A stretch of 64,000 nucleotides of DNA from Lepturacanthus savala (taxonomy: Eukaryota > Chordata > Actinopteri > Scombriformes > Trichiuridae), in the NCBI GenBank assembly GCA_030544235.1, contig CM060474.1:4766898-4830897 (forward strand). Direction: 5' to 3'. Shown one piece after another: positions 26,060-41,800 of this stretch. Position 1 is the first letter of the stretch. Every line of letters begins with the position of its first letter. The notes under the pieces were generated by a model that saw only the letters and a list, made by a program, of their open reading frames with translations, was not told the DNA's origin and searched no databases. Both the position numbers and the translations under genes were made by a program.

Positions 26060-29000
26060 AAGAACTCAGTGACAAGGAACACAGCTACAAAGTAGAACTC
26101 TCTGAACAAGAACGTTGTTACCAGAAAGAACTCAGTGACAAAGAACACAGCTACAAATAGAACTCTTAGAAGAAGAATGTCACTACCAGAAAGAACTAAG
26201 TGTTAAGGAACACAGCTACAAAGTAGATCTATCTGAACAAGAACTTTGCTACCAAAAAGAACTCAGTGACAAGGAACAGAGCTACAAAGTAGAACTATCT
26301 GAACAAGAACTTTGCGACCAAAAAGAACTCAGTGACAAGGAACAGAGCTACAAAGCAGAACTCTCTGAACAAGAATGTTGTTACCAGAAAGAACTCAGTG
26401 ATAAAGAACACAGCTACAATGTAGAATTCTCTGAACAAGAACGTCACTACCAGAAAGAACTCAGTGACAAAGAACACAGCTACAAATAGAACTCTTAGAA
26501 GAAGAATGTCACTACCAGAAAGAACTCAGTGATAAGGAACACAGCTACAAAGTAGATCTATCTGAACAAGAACGTTGCTACCAAAAAGAACTTAGCGACA
26601 AGGAACTGAGCTACAAAGCAGATCTCTCTGAAGAAGACCGTCGTTACCAAAAAGAACTCAGTGACAAAGAACACAGCTACAAAGTAGAACTATCTAAACA
26701 AGAACGTTGCTACCAAAAAGAACTCAGTGACAAGGAACACAGCTACAAAGTAGAACTATCTGAACAAGAACGTTGCTACCAAAAAGAACTCAGTGACAAG
26801 GAACTGAGCTACAAAGCAGATCTCTCTGAAGAAGACCGTCGTTACCAAAAAGAACTCAGTGACAAAGAACACAGCTACAAAGTAGAACTATCTAAACGAG
26901 AACGTTGCTACCAAAAAGAACTCAGTGACAAGGAACACAGCTACAAAGTAGAACTCTCTGAACAAGAACATCGCTACCAGAAAGAACTCAGTGACAAGGA
27001 ACACAGCTACAAAGTAGAACTCTCAGAACAAGAAGTTCAGTACCACAAAGAACCCAGTGACAAGGAACACAGCTACAAAGTAGAAGTCTCTGAACAAGAA
27101 CGTTGCTACCAAAAAGAACTCAGTGACAAGGAACAGAGCTAAAAAGCAGAACTCTGAACAAGAACGTCGCAACGAGAAAGAACTCAGTGACAAAGAACAC
27201 AGCTACAATGTAGAACTCTCTGAACAAGAACGTTATTACCAGAAAGAACTCAGTGACAAAGAACACAGCTACAAATAGAATTCTTAGAAGAAGAACGTCA
27301 CTACCAGAAAGAACTCAGTGATAAGGAACACAGCTACAAAGTAGATCTATCTGAACAAGAACTTTGCTACCAAAAAGAACTCAGTGACAAGGAACAGAGC
27401 TACAAAGCAGAACTCTCTGAACAAGAACGTTGTTACCAGAAAGAACTCAGTGATAAAGAACACAGCTACAATGTAGAACTCTCTGAACAAGAACATTGTT
27501 ACCAGAAAGAACTCAGTGATAAAGAACACAGCTACAATGTAGAACTCTCTGAACGAGAACGTCACTACCAGAAAGAACTCAGTGACAAGGAACAGAGCTA
27601 CAAAGTAGAACTCTCAGAACAAGAACATGACTACCAGAAAGAACTCAGTGACAAGGAACACAGCTACAAAGTAGAACTCTCTGAACAAGAACATCGCTAC
27701 CAGAAAGAACTCAGTGATAAGGAACACAGCTACAAAGTAGATCTATCTGAACAAGAATGTTGTTACCAGAAAGAACTCAGTGATAAAGAACACAGCTACA
27801 ATGTAGAACTCTCTGAACAAGAACATTGTTACCAGAAAGAACTCAGTGACAAGGAACACAGCTACAAAGTAGAACTCTCTGAACAAGAACATCGCTACCA
27901 GAAAGAACTCAGTGACAAGGAACACAGCTACAAAGTAGAACTCTCAGAACAAGAAGTTCAGTACCACAAAGAACCCAGTGACAAGGAACACAGCTACAAA
28001 GTAGAAGTCTCTGAACAAGAACGTTGCTACCAAAAAGAACTCAGTGACAAAGAACACAGCTACAAATAGAACTCTTAGAAGAAGAACGTCACTACCAGAA
28101 AGAACTCAGTGATAAGGAACACAGCTACAAAGTAGATCTATCTGAACAAGAATTTTGCTACCAAAAAGAACTCAGTGACAAGGAACAGAGCTACAAAGCA
28201 GAACTCTCTGAACAAGAACGTTGTTACCAGAAAGAACTCAGTGATAAAGAACACAGCTACAATGTAGAACTCTCTGAACAAGAACATTGTTACCAGAAAG
28301 AACTCAGTGATAAAGAACACAGCTACAATGTAGAACTCTCTGAACGAGAACGTCACTACCAGAAAGAACTCAGTGACAAGGAACAGAGCTACAAAGTAGA
28401 ACTCTCAGAACAAGAACATGACTACAAGAAAGAACTCAGTGACAAGGAACACAGCTACAAAGTAGAACTCTCTGAACAAGAACGTCGCAACGAGAAAGAA
28501 CTCAGTGACAAAGAACACAGCTACAATGTAGAACTCTCTGAACAAGAACGTTGTTACCAGAAAGAACTCAGTGATAAGGAACACAGCTACAAAGTAGAAC
28601 TATCTGAACAAGAACGTTGCTACCAAAAAGAACTTAGCGACAAGGAAAAGAGCTACAAAGTAGAAATCTCAGAACAAGTACGTCGCTACCAGAAAGAACT
28701 CAGTGACAAGGAACACAGCTACAAAGTAGAACTCTCAGAACAAGAAGTTCAGTACCACAAAGAACTCAGTGACAAGGAACACAGCTACAAAGTAGAACTA
28801 TCTGAACAAGAACGTTGCTACCAAAAAGAACTCAGTGACAAGGAACTGAGCTACAAAGCAGATCTCTCTGAAGAAGACCGTCGTTACCAAAAAGAACTCA
28901 GTGACAAAGAACACAGCTACAAAGTAGAACTATCTAAACAAGAACGTTGCTACCAAAAAGAACTCAGTGACAAGGAACACAGCTACAAAGTAGAACTCTC

Positions 29001-32000
29001 TGAACAAGAACATCGCTACCAGAAAGAACTCAGTGACAAGGAACACAGCTACAAAGTAGAACTCTCAGAACAAGAAGTTCAGTACCACAGAGAACCCAGT
29101 GACAAGGAACACAGCTACAAAGTAGAACTCTCTGAACAAGAACGTTGTTACCAGAAAGAACTCAGTGACAAAGAACACAGCTACAAATAGAACTCTTAGA
29201 AGAAGAACGTCACTACCAGAAAGAACTCAGTGATAAGGAACACAGCTACAAAGCAGAACTCTCTGAACAAGAACGTTGTTACCAGAAAGAACTCAGTGAT
29301 AAAGAACACAGCTACAATGTAGAATTCTCTGAACAAGAACGTCACTACCAGAAAGAACTCAGTGATAAGGAACACAGCTACAAAGTAGATCTATCTGAAC
29401 AAGAACTTTACTACCAAAAAGAACTCAGTGACAAGGAACAGAGCTACAAAGCAGAACTCTCTGAACAAGAACGTTGTTACCAGAAAGAACTCAGTGATAA
29501 AGAACACAGCTACAATGTAGAACTCTCTGAACGAGAACGTCACTACCAGAAAGAACTCAGTGACAAGGAACAGAGCTACAAAGTAGAACTCTCAGAACAA
29601 GAACATGATTACCAGAAAGAACTCAGTGACAAGGAACACAGCTACAAAGTAGAACTCTCTGAACAAGAACGTTGTTACCAGAAAGAACTCAGTGACAAAG
29701 AACACAGCTACAAATAGAACTCTTAGAAGAAGAATGTCACTACCAGAAAGAACTAAGTGTTAAGGAACACAGCTACAAAGTAGATCTATCTGAACAAGAA
29801 CTTTGCTACCAAAAAGAACTCAGTGACAAGGAACAGAGCTACAAAGTAGAACTATCTGAACAAGAACTTTGCGACCAAAAAGAACTCAGTGACAAGGAAC
29901 AGAGCTACAAAGCAGAACTCTCTGAACAAGAATGTTGTTACCAGAAAGAACTCAGTGATAAAGAACACAGCTACAATGTAGAATTCTCTGAACAAGAACG
30001 TCACTACCAGAAAGAACTCAGTGACAAAGAACACAGCTACAAATAGAACTCTTAGAAGAAGAATGTCACTACCAGAAAGAACTCAGTGATAAGGAACACA
30101 GCTACAAAGTAGATCTATCTGAACAAGAACGTTGCTACCAAAAAGAACTTAGCGACAAGGAACTGAGCTACAAAGCAGATCTCTCTGAAGAAGACCGTCG
30201 TTACCAAAAAGAACTCAGTGACAAAGAACACAGCTACAAAGTAGAACTATCTAAACAAGAACGTTGCTACCAAAAAGAACTCAGTGACAAGGAACACAGC
30301 TACAAAGTAGAACTATCTGAACAAGAACGTTGCTACCAAAAAGAACTCAGTGACAAGGAACTGAGCTACAAAGCAGATCTCTCTGAAGAAGACCGTCGTT
30401 ACCAAAAAGAACTCAGTGACAAAGAACACAGCTACAAAGTAGAACTATCTAAACGAGAACGTTGCTACCAAAAAGAACTCAGTGACAAGGAACACAGCTA
30501 CAAAGTAGAACTCTCTGAACAAGAACATCGCTACCAGAAAGAACTCAGTGACAAGGAACACAGCTACAAAGTAGAACTCTCAGAACAAGAAGTTCAGTAC
30601 CACAAAGAACCCAGTGACAAGGAACACAGCTACAAAGTAGAAGTCTCTGAACAAGAACGTTGCTACCAAAAAGAACTCAGTGACAAGGAACAGAGCTAAA
30701 AAGCAGAACTCTGAACAAGAACGTCGCAACGAGAAAGAACTCAGTGACAAAGAACACAGCTACAATGTAGAACTCTCTGAACAAGAACGTTATTACCAGA
30801 AAGAACTCAGTGACAAAGAACACAGCTACAAATAGAATTCTTAGAAGAAGAACGTCACTACCAGAAAGAACTCAGTGATAAGGAACACAGCTACAAAGTA
30901 GATCTATCTGAACAAGAACTTTGCTACCAAAAAGAACTCAGTGACAAGGAACAGAGCTACAAAGCAGAACTCTCTGAACAAGAACGTTGTTACCAGAAAG
31001 AACTCAGTGATAAAGAACACAGCTACAATGTAGAACTCTCTGAACAAGAACATTGTTACCAGAAAGAACTCAGTGATAAAGAACACAGCTACAATGTAGA
31101 ACTCTCTGAACGAGAACGTCACTACCAGAAAGAACTCAGTGACAAGGAACAGAGCTACAAAGTAGAACTCTCAGAACAAGAACATGACTACCAGAAAGAA
31201 CTCAGTGACAAGGAACACAGCTACAAAGTAGAACTCTCTGAACAAGAACATCGCTACCAGAAAGAACTCAGTGATAAGGAACACAGCTACAAAGTAGATC
31301 TATCTGAACAAGAATGTTGTTACCAGAAAGAACTCAGTGATAAAGAACACAGCTACAATGTAGAACTCTCTGAACAAGAACATTGTTACCAGAAAGAACT
31401 CAGTGACAAGGAACACAGCTACAAAGTAGAACTCTCTGAACAAGAACATCGCTACCAGAAAGAACTCAGTGACAAGGAACACAGCTACAAAGTAGAACTC
31501 TCAGAACAAGAAGTTCAGTACCACAAAGAACCCAGTGACAAGGAACACAGCTACAAAGTAGAAGTCTCTGAACAAGAACGTTGCTACCAAAAAGAACTCA
31601 GTGACAAAGAACACAGCTACAAATAGAACTCTTAGAAGAAGAACGTCACTACCAGAAAGAACTCAGTGATAAGGAACACAGCTACAAAGTAGATCTATCT
31701 GAACAAGAATTTTGCTACCAAAAAGAACTCAGTGACAAGGAACAGAGCTACAAAGCAGAACTCTCTGAACAAGAACGTTGTTACCAGAAAGAACTCAGTG
31801 ATAAAGAACACAGCTACAATGTAGAACTCTCTGAACAAGAACATTGTTACCAGAAAGAACTCAGTGATAAAGAACACAGCTACAATGTAGAACTCTCTGA
31901 ACGAGAACGTCACTACCAGAAAGAACTCAGTGACAAGGAACAGAGCTACAAAGTAGAACTCTCAGAACAAGAACATGACTACAAGAAAGAACTCAGTGAC

Positions 32001-33173
32001 AAGGAACACAGCTACAAAGTAGAACTCTCTGAACAAGAACGTCGCAACGAGAAAGAACTCAGTGACAAAGAACACAGCTACAATGTAGAACTCTCTGAAC
32101 AAGAACGTTGTTACCAGAAAGAACTCAGTGATAAGGAACACAGCTACAAAGTAGAACTATCTGAACAAGAACGTTGCTACCAAAAAGAACTTAGCGACAA
32201 GGAAAAGAGCTACAAAGTAGAAATCTCAGAACAAGTACGTCGCTACCAGAAAGAACTCAGTGACAAGGAACACAGCTACAAAGTAGAACTCTCAGAACAA
32301 GAAGTTCAGTACCACAAAGAACTCAGTGACAAGGAACACAGCTACAAAGTAGAACTATCTGAACAAGAACGTTGCTACCAAAAAGAACTCAGTGACAAGG
32401 AACTGAGCTACAAAGCAGATCTCTCTGAAGAAGACCGTCGTTACCAAAAAGAACTCAGTGACAAAGAACACAGCTACAAAGTAGAACTATCTAAACAAGA
32501 ACGTTGCTACCAAAAAGAACTCAGTGACAAGGAACACAGCTACAAAGTAGAACTCTCTGAACAAGAACATCGCTACCAGAAAGAACTCAGTGACAAGGAA
32601 CACAGCTACAAAGTAGAACTCTCAGAACAAGAAGTTCAGTACCACAGAGAACCCAGTGACAAGGAACACAGCTACAAAGTAGAACTCTCTGAACAAGAAC
32701 GTTGTTACCAGAAAGAACTCAGTGACAAAGAACACAGCTACAAATAGAACTCTTAGAAGAAGAACGTCACTACCAGAAAGAACTCAGTGATAAGGAACAC
32801 AGCTACAAAGCAGAACTCTCTGAACAAGAACGTTGTTACCAGAAAGAACTCAGTGATAAAGAACACAGCTACAATGTAGAATTCTCTGAACAAGAACGTC
32901 ACTACCAGAAAGAACTCAGTGATAAGGAACACAGCTACAAAGTAGATCTATCTGAACAAGAACTTTACTACCAAAAAGAACTCAGTGACAAGGAACAGAG
33001 CTACAAAGCAGAACTCTCTGAACAAGAACGTTGTTACCAGAAAGAACTCAGTGATAAAGAACACAGCTACAATGTAGAACTCTCTGAACGAGAACGTCAC
33101 TACCAGAAAGAACTCAGTGACAAGGAACAGAGCTACAAAGTAGAACTCTCAGAACAAGAACATGATTACCAGA
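26060..33173 (+). repeat. 3,557-bp higher-order tandem duplication (two full copies, partial third to the left)
   Basis: Blocks ~26,060-29,616 and ~29,617-33,173 carry matching variant orders at a constant offset of 3,557 bp. The rare mark aactaagtgttaagg occurs near 26,198 and 29,755, and matching frameshift units lie at 29,188 and 32,743. Part of the same block occurs further left (about 23,100-25,500) at an offset of 4,150 bp from the first copy. The 593-bp difference is nine monomers minus 1 bp. Copies look nearly identical, so the duplication is recent or homogenised. Confidence 0.85.
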
Positions 33174-33429
33174 AAGAACTCAGTGACAAGGAACACAGCT
33201 ACAAAGTAGAACTCTCTGAACAAGAACATCGCTACCAGAAAGAACTCAGTGACAAGGAACAGAGCTACAAAGTAGAACTCTCAGAACAAGAACATGACTA
33301 CCAGAAAGAACTCAGTGACAAGGAACACAGCTGCAAAGTAGAACTCTCTGAACAAGAATGTTGTTACCAGAAAGAACTCAGTGATAAAGAACACAGCTAC
33401 AATGTAGAACTCTCTGAACAAGAATTTTG

Positions 33430-36400
33430 TTACCAGAAAGAACTCAGTGACAAAGAACACAGCTACAAATAGAACTCTTAGAAGAAGAATGTCACTACCA
33501 GAAAGAACTCAGTGATAAGGAACACAGCTACAAAGTAGATCTATCTGAACAAGAACTTTGCTACCAGAAAGAACTCAGTGACAAGGAACAGAGCTAAAAA
33601 GCAGAACTCTGAACAAGAACGTCGCAACGAGAAAGAACTCAGTGACAAAGAACACAGCTACAATGTAGAACTCTCTGAACAAGAACGTTGTTACCAGAAA
33701 GAACTCAGTGACAAGGAACACAGCTACAAATAGAACTCTTAGAAGAAGAACGTCACTACCAGAAAGAACTCAGTGATAAGGAACACAGCTACAAAGTAGA
33801 ACTATCTGAACAAGAACGTTGCTACCAAAAAGAACTTAGCGACAAGGAACTGAGCTACAAAGCAGATCTCTCTGAAGAAGACCGTCGTTACCAAAAAGAA
33901 CTCAGTGACAAAGAACACAGCTACAAAGTAGAACTATCTAAACAAGAACGTTGCTACCAAAAAGAACTCAGTGACAAGGAACACAGCTACAAAGTAGAAC
34001 TATCTGAACAAGAACGTTGCTACCAAAAAGAACTCAGTGACAAGGAACTGAGCTACAAAGCAGATCTCTCTGAAGAAGACCGTCGTTACCAAAAAGAACT
34101 CAGTGACAAAGAACACAGCTACAAAGTAGAACTATCTAAACGAGAACGTTGCTACCAAAAAGAACTCAGTGACAAGGAACACAGCTACAAAGTAGAACTC
34201 TCTGAACAAGAACATCGCTACCAGAAAGAACTCAGTGACAAGGAACACAGCTACAAAGTAGAACTCTCAGAACAAGAAGTTCAGTACCACAAAGAACCCA
34301 GTGACAAGGAACACAGCTACAAAGTAGAAGTCTCTGAACAAGAACGTTGCTACCAAAAAGAACTCAGTGACAAAGAACACAGCTACAATGTAGAACTCTC
34401 TGAACAAGAACGTTATTACCAGAAAGAACTCAGTGACAAAGAACACAGCTACAAATAGAACTCTTAGAAGAAGAACGTCACTACCAGAAAGAACTCAGTG
34501 ATAAGGAACACAGCTACAAAGTAGATCTATCTGAACAAGAACTTTGCTACCAAAAAGAACTCAGTGACAAGGAACAGAGCTACAAAGCAGAACTCTCTGA
34601 ACAAGAACGTTGTTACCAGAAAGAACTCAGTGATAAACAACACAGCTACAAAGTAGAACTCTCTGAACAAGAACATTGTTACCAGAAAGAACTCAGTGAT
34701 AAAGAACACAGCTACAATGTAGAACTCTCTGAACGAGAACGTCACTACCAGAAAGAACTCAGTGACAAGGAACAGAGCTACAAAGTAGAACTCTCAGAAC
34801 AAGAACATGACTACAAGAAAGAACTCAGTGACAAGGAACACAGCTACAAAGTAGAACTCTCTGAACAAGAACGTCGCAACGAGAAAGAACTCAGTGACAA
34901 AGAACACAGCTACAATGTAGAACTCTCTGAACAAGAACGTTGTTACCAGAAAGAACTCAGTGATAAGGAACACAGCTACAAAGTAGAACTATCTGAACAA
35001 GAACGTTGCTACCAAAAAGAACTTAGCGACAAGGAAAAGAGCTACAAAGTAGAAATCTCTGAACAAGTACGTCGCTACCAGAAAGAACTCAGTGACAAGG
35101 AACACAGCTACAAAGTAGAACTCTCAGAACAAGAAGTTCAGTACCACAAAGAACTCAGTGACAAGGAACACAGCTACAAAGTAGAACTATCTGAACAAGA
35201 ACGTTGCTACCAAAAAGAACTCAGTGACAAGGAACTGAGCTACAAAGCAGATCTCTCTGAAGAAGACCGTCGTTACCAAAAAGAACTCAGTGACAAAGAA
35301 CACAGCTACAAAGTAGAACTATCTAAACAAGAACGTTGCTACCAAAAAGAACTCAGTGACAAGGAACACAGCTACAAAGTAGAACTCTCTGAACAAGAAC
35401 ATCGCTACCAGAAAGAACTCAGTGACAAGGAACACAGCTACAAAGTAGAACTCTCAGAACAAGAAGTTCAGTACCACAGAGAACCCAGTGACAAGGAACA
35501 CAGCTACAAAGTAGAAGTCTCTGAACAAGAACGTTGCTACCAAAAAGAACTCAGTGACAAGGAACAGAGCTAAAAAGCAGAACTCTGAACAAGAACGTCG
35601 CAACGAGAAAGAACTCAGTGACAAAGAACACAGCTACAATGTAGAACTCTCTGAACAAGAACGTTGTTACCAGAAAGAACTCAGTGACAAAGAACACAGC
35701 TACAAATAGAACTCTTAGAAGAAGAACGTCACTACCAGAAAGAACTCAGTGATAAGGAACACAGCTACAAAGTAGATCTATCTGAACAAGAACTTTGCTA
35801 CCAAAAAGAACTCAGTGACAAGGAACACAGCTACAAAGTAGAACTCTCTAAACAAGAACATCGCTACCAGAAAGAACTCAGTGACAAGGAACACAGCTAC
35901 AAAGTAGAACTCTCAGAACAAGAAGTTCAGTACCACAAAGAACCCAGTGACAAGGAACACAGCTACAAAGTAGAAGTCTCTGAACAAGAAAGTTGCTACC
36001 AAAAAGAACTCAGTGACAAGGAACAGAGCTAAAAAGCAGAACTCTGAACAAGAACGTCGCAACGAGAAAGAACTCAGTGACAAAGAACACAGCTACAATG
36101 TAGAACTCTCTGAACAAGAACGTTGTTACCAGAAAGAACTCAGTGACAAAGAACACAGCTACAAATAGAACTCTTAGAAGAAGAATGTCACTACCAGAAA
36201 GAACTCAGTGATAAGGAACACAGCTACAAAGTAGATCTATCTGAACAAGAACTTTGCTACCAAAAAGAACTCAGTGACAAGGAACAGAGCTAAAAAGCAG
36301 AACTCTGAACAAGAACGTCGCAACGAGAAAGAACTCAGTGACAAAGAACACAGCTACAATGTAGAACTCTCTGAACAAGAACGTTGTTACCAGAAAGAAC

Positions 36401-38868
36401 TCAGTGACAAGGAACACAGCTACAAATAGATCTCTTAGAAGAAGAACGTCACTACCAGAAAGAACTCAGTGATAAGGAACACAGCTACAAAGTAGAACTA
36501 TCTGAACAAGAACGTTGCTACCAAAAAGAACTTAGCGACAAGGAACTGAGCTACAAAGCAGATCTCTCTGAAGAAGACCGTCGTTACCAAAAAGAACTCA
36601 GTGACAAAGAACACAGCTACAAAGTAGAACTATCTAAACAAGAACGTTGCTACCAAAAAGAACTCAGTGACAAGGAACACAGCTACAAAGTAGAACTATC
36701 TGAACAAGAACGTTGCTACCAAAAAGAACTCAGTGACAAGGAACTGAGCTACAAAGCAGATCTCTCTGAAGAAGACCGTCGTTACCAAAAAGAACTCAGT
36801 GACAAAGAACACAGCTACAAAGTAGAACTATCTAAACGAGAACGTTGCTACCAAAAAGAACTCAGTGACAAGGAACACAGCTACAAAGTAGAACTCTCTG
36901 AACAAGAACATCGCTACCAGAAAGAACTCAGTGACAAGGAACACAGCTACAAAGTAGAACTCTCAGAACAAGAAGTTCAGTACCACAAAGAACCCAGTGA
37001 CAAGGAACACAGCTACAAAGTAGAAGTCTCTGAACAAGAACGTTGCTACCAAAAAGAACTCAGTGACAAAGAACACAGCTACAATGTAGAACTCTCTGAA
37101 CAAGAACGTTATTACCAGAAAGAACTCAGTGACAAAGAACACAGCTACAAATAGAACTCTTAGAAGAAGAACGTCACTACCAGAAAGAACTCAGTGATAA
37201 GGAACACAGCTACAAAGTAGATCTATCTGAACAAGAACTTTGCTACCAAAAAGAACTCAGTGACAAGGAACAGAGCTACAAAGCAGAACTCTCTGAACAA
37301 GAACGTTGTTACCAGAAAGAACTCAGTGATAAAGAACACAGCTACAAAGTAGAACTCTCTGAACAAGAACATTGTTACCAGAAAGAACTCAGTGATAAAG
37401 AACACAGCTACAATGTAGAACTCTCTGAACGAGAACGTCACTACCAGAAAGAACTCAGTGACAAGGAACAGAGCTACAAAGTAGAACTCTCAGAACAAGA
37501 ACATGACTACAAGAAAGAACTCAGTGACAAGGAACACAGCTACAAAGTAGAACTCTCTGAACAAGAACGTCGCAACGAGAAAGAACTCAGTGACAAAGAA
37601 CACAGCTACAATGTAGAACTCTCTGAACAAGAACGTTGTTACCAGAAAGAACTCAGTGATAAGGAACACAGCTACAAAGTAGAACTATCTGAACAAGAAC
37701 GTTGCTACCAAAAAGAACTTAGCGACAAGGAAAAGAGCTACAAAGTAGAAATCTCTGAACAAGTACGTCGCTACCAGAAAGAACTCAGTGACAAGGAACA
37801 CAGCTACAAAGTAGAACTCTCAGAACAAGAAGTTCAGTACCACAAAGAACTCAGTGACAAGGAACACAGCTACAAAGTAGAACTATCTGAACAAGAACGT
37901 TGCTACCAAAAAGAACTCAGTGACAAGGAACTGAGCTACAAAGCAGATCTCTCTGAAGAAGACCGTCGTTACCAAAAAGAACTCAGTGACAAAGAACACA
38001 GCTACAAAGTAGAACTATCTAAACAAGAACGTTGCTACCAAAAAGAACTCAGTGACAAGGAACACAGCTACAAAGTAGAACTCTCTGAACAAGAACATCG
38101 CTACCAGAAAGAACTCAGTGACAAGGAACACAGCTACAAAGTAGAACTCTCAGAACAAGAAGTTCAGTACCACAGAGAACCCAGTGACAAGGAACACAGC
38201 TACAAAGTAGAAGTCTCTGAACAAGAACGTTGCTACCAAAAAGAACTCAGTGACAAGGAACAGAGCTAAAAAGCAGAACTCTGAACAAGAACGTCGCAAC
38301 GAGAAAGAACTCAGTGACAAAGAACACAGCTACAATGTAGAACTCTCTGAACAAGAACGTTGTTACCAGAAAGAACTCAGTGACAAAGAACACAGCTACA
38401 AATAGAACTCTTAGAAGAAGAACGTCACTACCAGAAAGAACTCAGTGATAAGGAACACAGCTACAAAGTAGATCTATCTGAACAAGAACTTTGCTACCAA
38501 AAAGAACTCAGTGACAAGGAACACAGCTACAAAGTAGAACTCTCTGAACAAGAACATCGCTACCAGAAAGAACTCAGTGACAAGGAACACAGCTACAAAG
38601 TAGAACTCTCAGAACAAGAAGTTCAGTACCACAAAGAACCCAGTGACAAGGAACACAGCTACAAAGTAGAAGTCTCTGAACAAGAAAGTTGCTACCAAAA
38701 AGAACTCAGTGACAAGGAACAGAGCTAAAAAGCAGAACTCTGAACAAGAACGTCGCAACGAGAAAGAACTCAGTGACAAAGAACACAGCTACAATGTAGA
38801 ACTCTCTGAACAAGAACGTTGTTACCAGAAAGAACTCAGTGACAAAGAACACAGCTACAAATAGAACT
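33430..38868 (+). repeat. 2,696-bp higher-order tandem duplication
   Basis: Variant order repeats at a constant 2,696-bp offset: TAA units at 33,594/36,290 and 35,570/38,266, and the rare gaaagttgctacc unit near 35,990 and 38,690. Breakpoints are uncertain within a monomer. Small differences include tctcttag at 36,429 against actcttag in the sister copy, and taaacaacac near 34,634 against taaagaacac near 37,330. Confidence 0.82.
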
Positions 38869-41800
38869 CTTAGAAGAAGAATGTCACTACCAGAAAGAAC
38901 TCAGTGATAAGGAACACAGCTACAAAGTAGATCTATCTGAACAAGAACTTTGCTACCAAAAAGAACTCAGTGACAAGGAACAGAGCTACAAAGTAGAACT
39001 ATCTGAACAAGAACTTTGCGACCAAAAAGAACTCAGTGACAAGGAACAGAGCTACAAAGCAGAACTCTCTGAACAAGAATGTTGTTACCAGAAAGAACTC
39101 AGTGATAAAGAACACAGCTACAATGTAGAATTCTCTGAACAAGAACGTCACTACCAGAAAGAACTCAGTGACAAGGAACACAGCTACAAAGTAGAACTCT
39201 CTGAACAAGAACGTTGTTACCAGAAAGAACTCAGTGACAAAGAACACAGCTACAAATAGAACTCTTAGAAGAAGAACGTCACTACCAGAAAGAACTCAGT
39301 GACAAGGAACAGAGCTACAAAGTAGAACTCTCAGAACAAGAACATGACTACCAGAAAGAACTCAGTGACAAGGAACACAGCTGCAAAGTAGAACTCTCTG
39401 AACAAGAATGTTGTTACCAGAAAGAACTCAGTGATAAAGAACACAGCTACAATGTAGAACTCTCTGAACAAGAATGTTGTTACCAGAAAGAACTCAGTGA
39501 CAAAGAACACAGCTACAAATAGAACTCTTAGAAGAAGAATGTCACTACCAGAAAGAACTCAGTGACAAGGAACAGAGCTACAAAGTAGAACTCTCAGAAC
39601 AAGAACATGATTACCAAAAAGAACTCAGTGACAAGGAACACAGCTACAAAGTAGAACTCTCTGAACAAGAACATCGCTACCAGAAAGAACTCAGTGACAA
39701 GGAACAGAGCTACAAAGTAGAACTCTCAGAACAAGAACATGACTACCAGAAAGAACTCAGTGATAAAGAACACAGCTACAATGTAGAACTCTCTGAACAA
39801 GAATGTTGTTACCAGAAAGAACTCAGTGACAAAGAACACAGCTACAAATAGAACTCTTAGAAGAAGAATGTCACTACCAGAAAGAACTCAGTGATAAGGA
39901 ACACAGCTACAAAGTAGATCTATCTGAACAAGAACTTTGCTACCAGAAAGAACTCAGTGACAAGGAACAGAGCTACAAAGTAGAACTATCTGAACAAGAA
40001 CTTTGCGACCAAAAAGAACTCAGTGACAAGGAACACAGCTACAAAGTAGAACTCTCTGAACAAGAATGTTGTTACCAGAAAGAACTCAGTGATAAAGAAC
40101 ACAGCTACAATGTAGAATTCTCTGAACAAGAACGTTGTTACCAGAAAGAACTCAGTGACAAAGAACACAGCTACAAATAGAACTCTTAGAAGAAGAACGT
40201 CACTACCAGAAAGAACTCAGTGATAAGGAACACAGCTACAAAGTAGATCTATCTGAACAAGAACTTTGCTACCAAAAAGAACTCAGTGACAAGGAACAGA
40301 GCTACAAAGCAGAACTCTCTGAACAAGAACGTTGTTACCAGAAAGAACTCAGTGACAAGGAACACAGCTACAAAGTAGAACTCTCTGAACAAGAACGTTG
40401 TTACCAGAAAGAACTCAGTGACAAAGAACACAGCTACAAATAGAACTCTTAGAAGAAGAACGTCACTACCAGAAAGAACCCAGTGATAAGGAACACAGCT
40501 ACAAAGTAGATATATCTGAACAAGAACTTTGCTACCAAAAAGAACGCAGTGACAAGGAACAGAGCTACAAAGCAGAACTCTCTGAACAAGAACGTTGTTA
40601 CCAGAAAGAACTCAGTGATAAAGAACACAGCTACAATGTAGAACTCTCTGAACGAGAACGTCACTACCAGAAAGAACTCAGTGACAAGGAACACAGCTAC
40701 AAAGTAGAACTCTCAGAACAAGAACATGACTACCAGAAAGAACTCAGTGACAAGGAACACAGCTACAAAGTAGAACTCTCTGAACAAGAACATCGCTACC
40801 AGAAAGAACTCAGTGACAAGGAACAGAGCTACAAAGTAGAACTCTCAGAACAAGAACATGACTACCAGAAAGAACTCAGTGACAAGGAACACAGCTGCAA
40901 AGTAGAACTCTCTGAACAAGAATGTTGTTACCAGAAAGAACTCAGTGATAAAGAACACAGCTACAATGTAGAACTCTCTGAACAAGAATGTTGTTACCAG
41001 AAAGAACTCAGTGACAAAGAACACAGCTACAAATAGAACTCTCTGAACAAGAACGTCACTACCAGAAAGAACTCAGTGACAAGGAACAGAGCTAAAAAGC
41101 AGAACTCTGAACAAGAACGTCGCAACGAGAAAGAACTCAGTGACAAAGACCACAGCTACAATGTAGAACTATCTGAACAAGAACGTTGTTACCAGAAAGA
41201 ACTCAGTGACAAAGAACACAGCTACAAATAGAACTCTTAGAAGAAGAACGTCACTACCAGAAAGAACTCAGTGATAAGGAACACAGCTACAAAGTAGATC
41301 TATCTGAACAAGAACTTTGCTACCAAAAAGAACTCAGTGACAAGGAACACAGCTACAAAGTAGAACTCTCTGAACAAGAACATCGCTACCAGAAAGAACT
41401 CAGTGACAAGGAACAGAGCTACAAAGTAGAACTCTCAGAACAAGAACATGACTACCAGAAAGAACTCAGTGACAAGGAACACAGCTGCAAAGTAGAACTC
41501 TCTGAACAAGAATGTTGTTACCAGAAAGAACTCAGTGATAAAGAACACAGCTACAATGTAGAACTCTCTGAACAAGAATGTTGTTACCAGAAAGAACTCA
41601 GTGATAAAGAACACAGCTACAATGTAGAACTCTCTGAACAAGAATGTTGTTACCAGAAAGAACTCAGTGACAAAGAACACAGCTACAAATAGAACTCTTA
41701 GAAGAAGAATGTCACTACCAGAAAGAACTCAGTGATAAGGAACAGAGCTACAAAGTAGAACTATCTGAACAAGAACTTTGCGACCAAAAAGAACTCAGTG

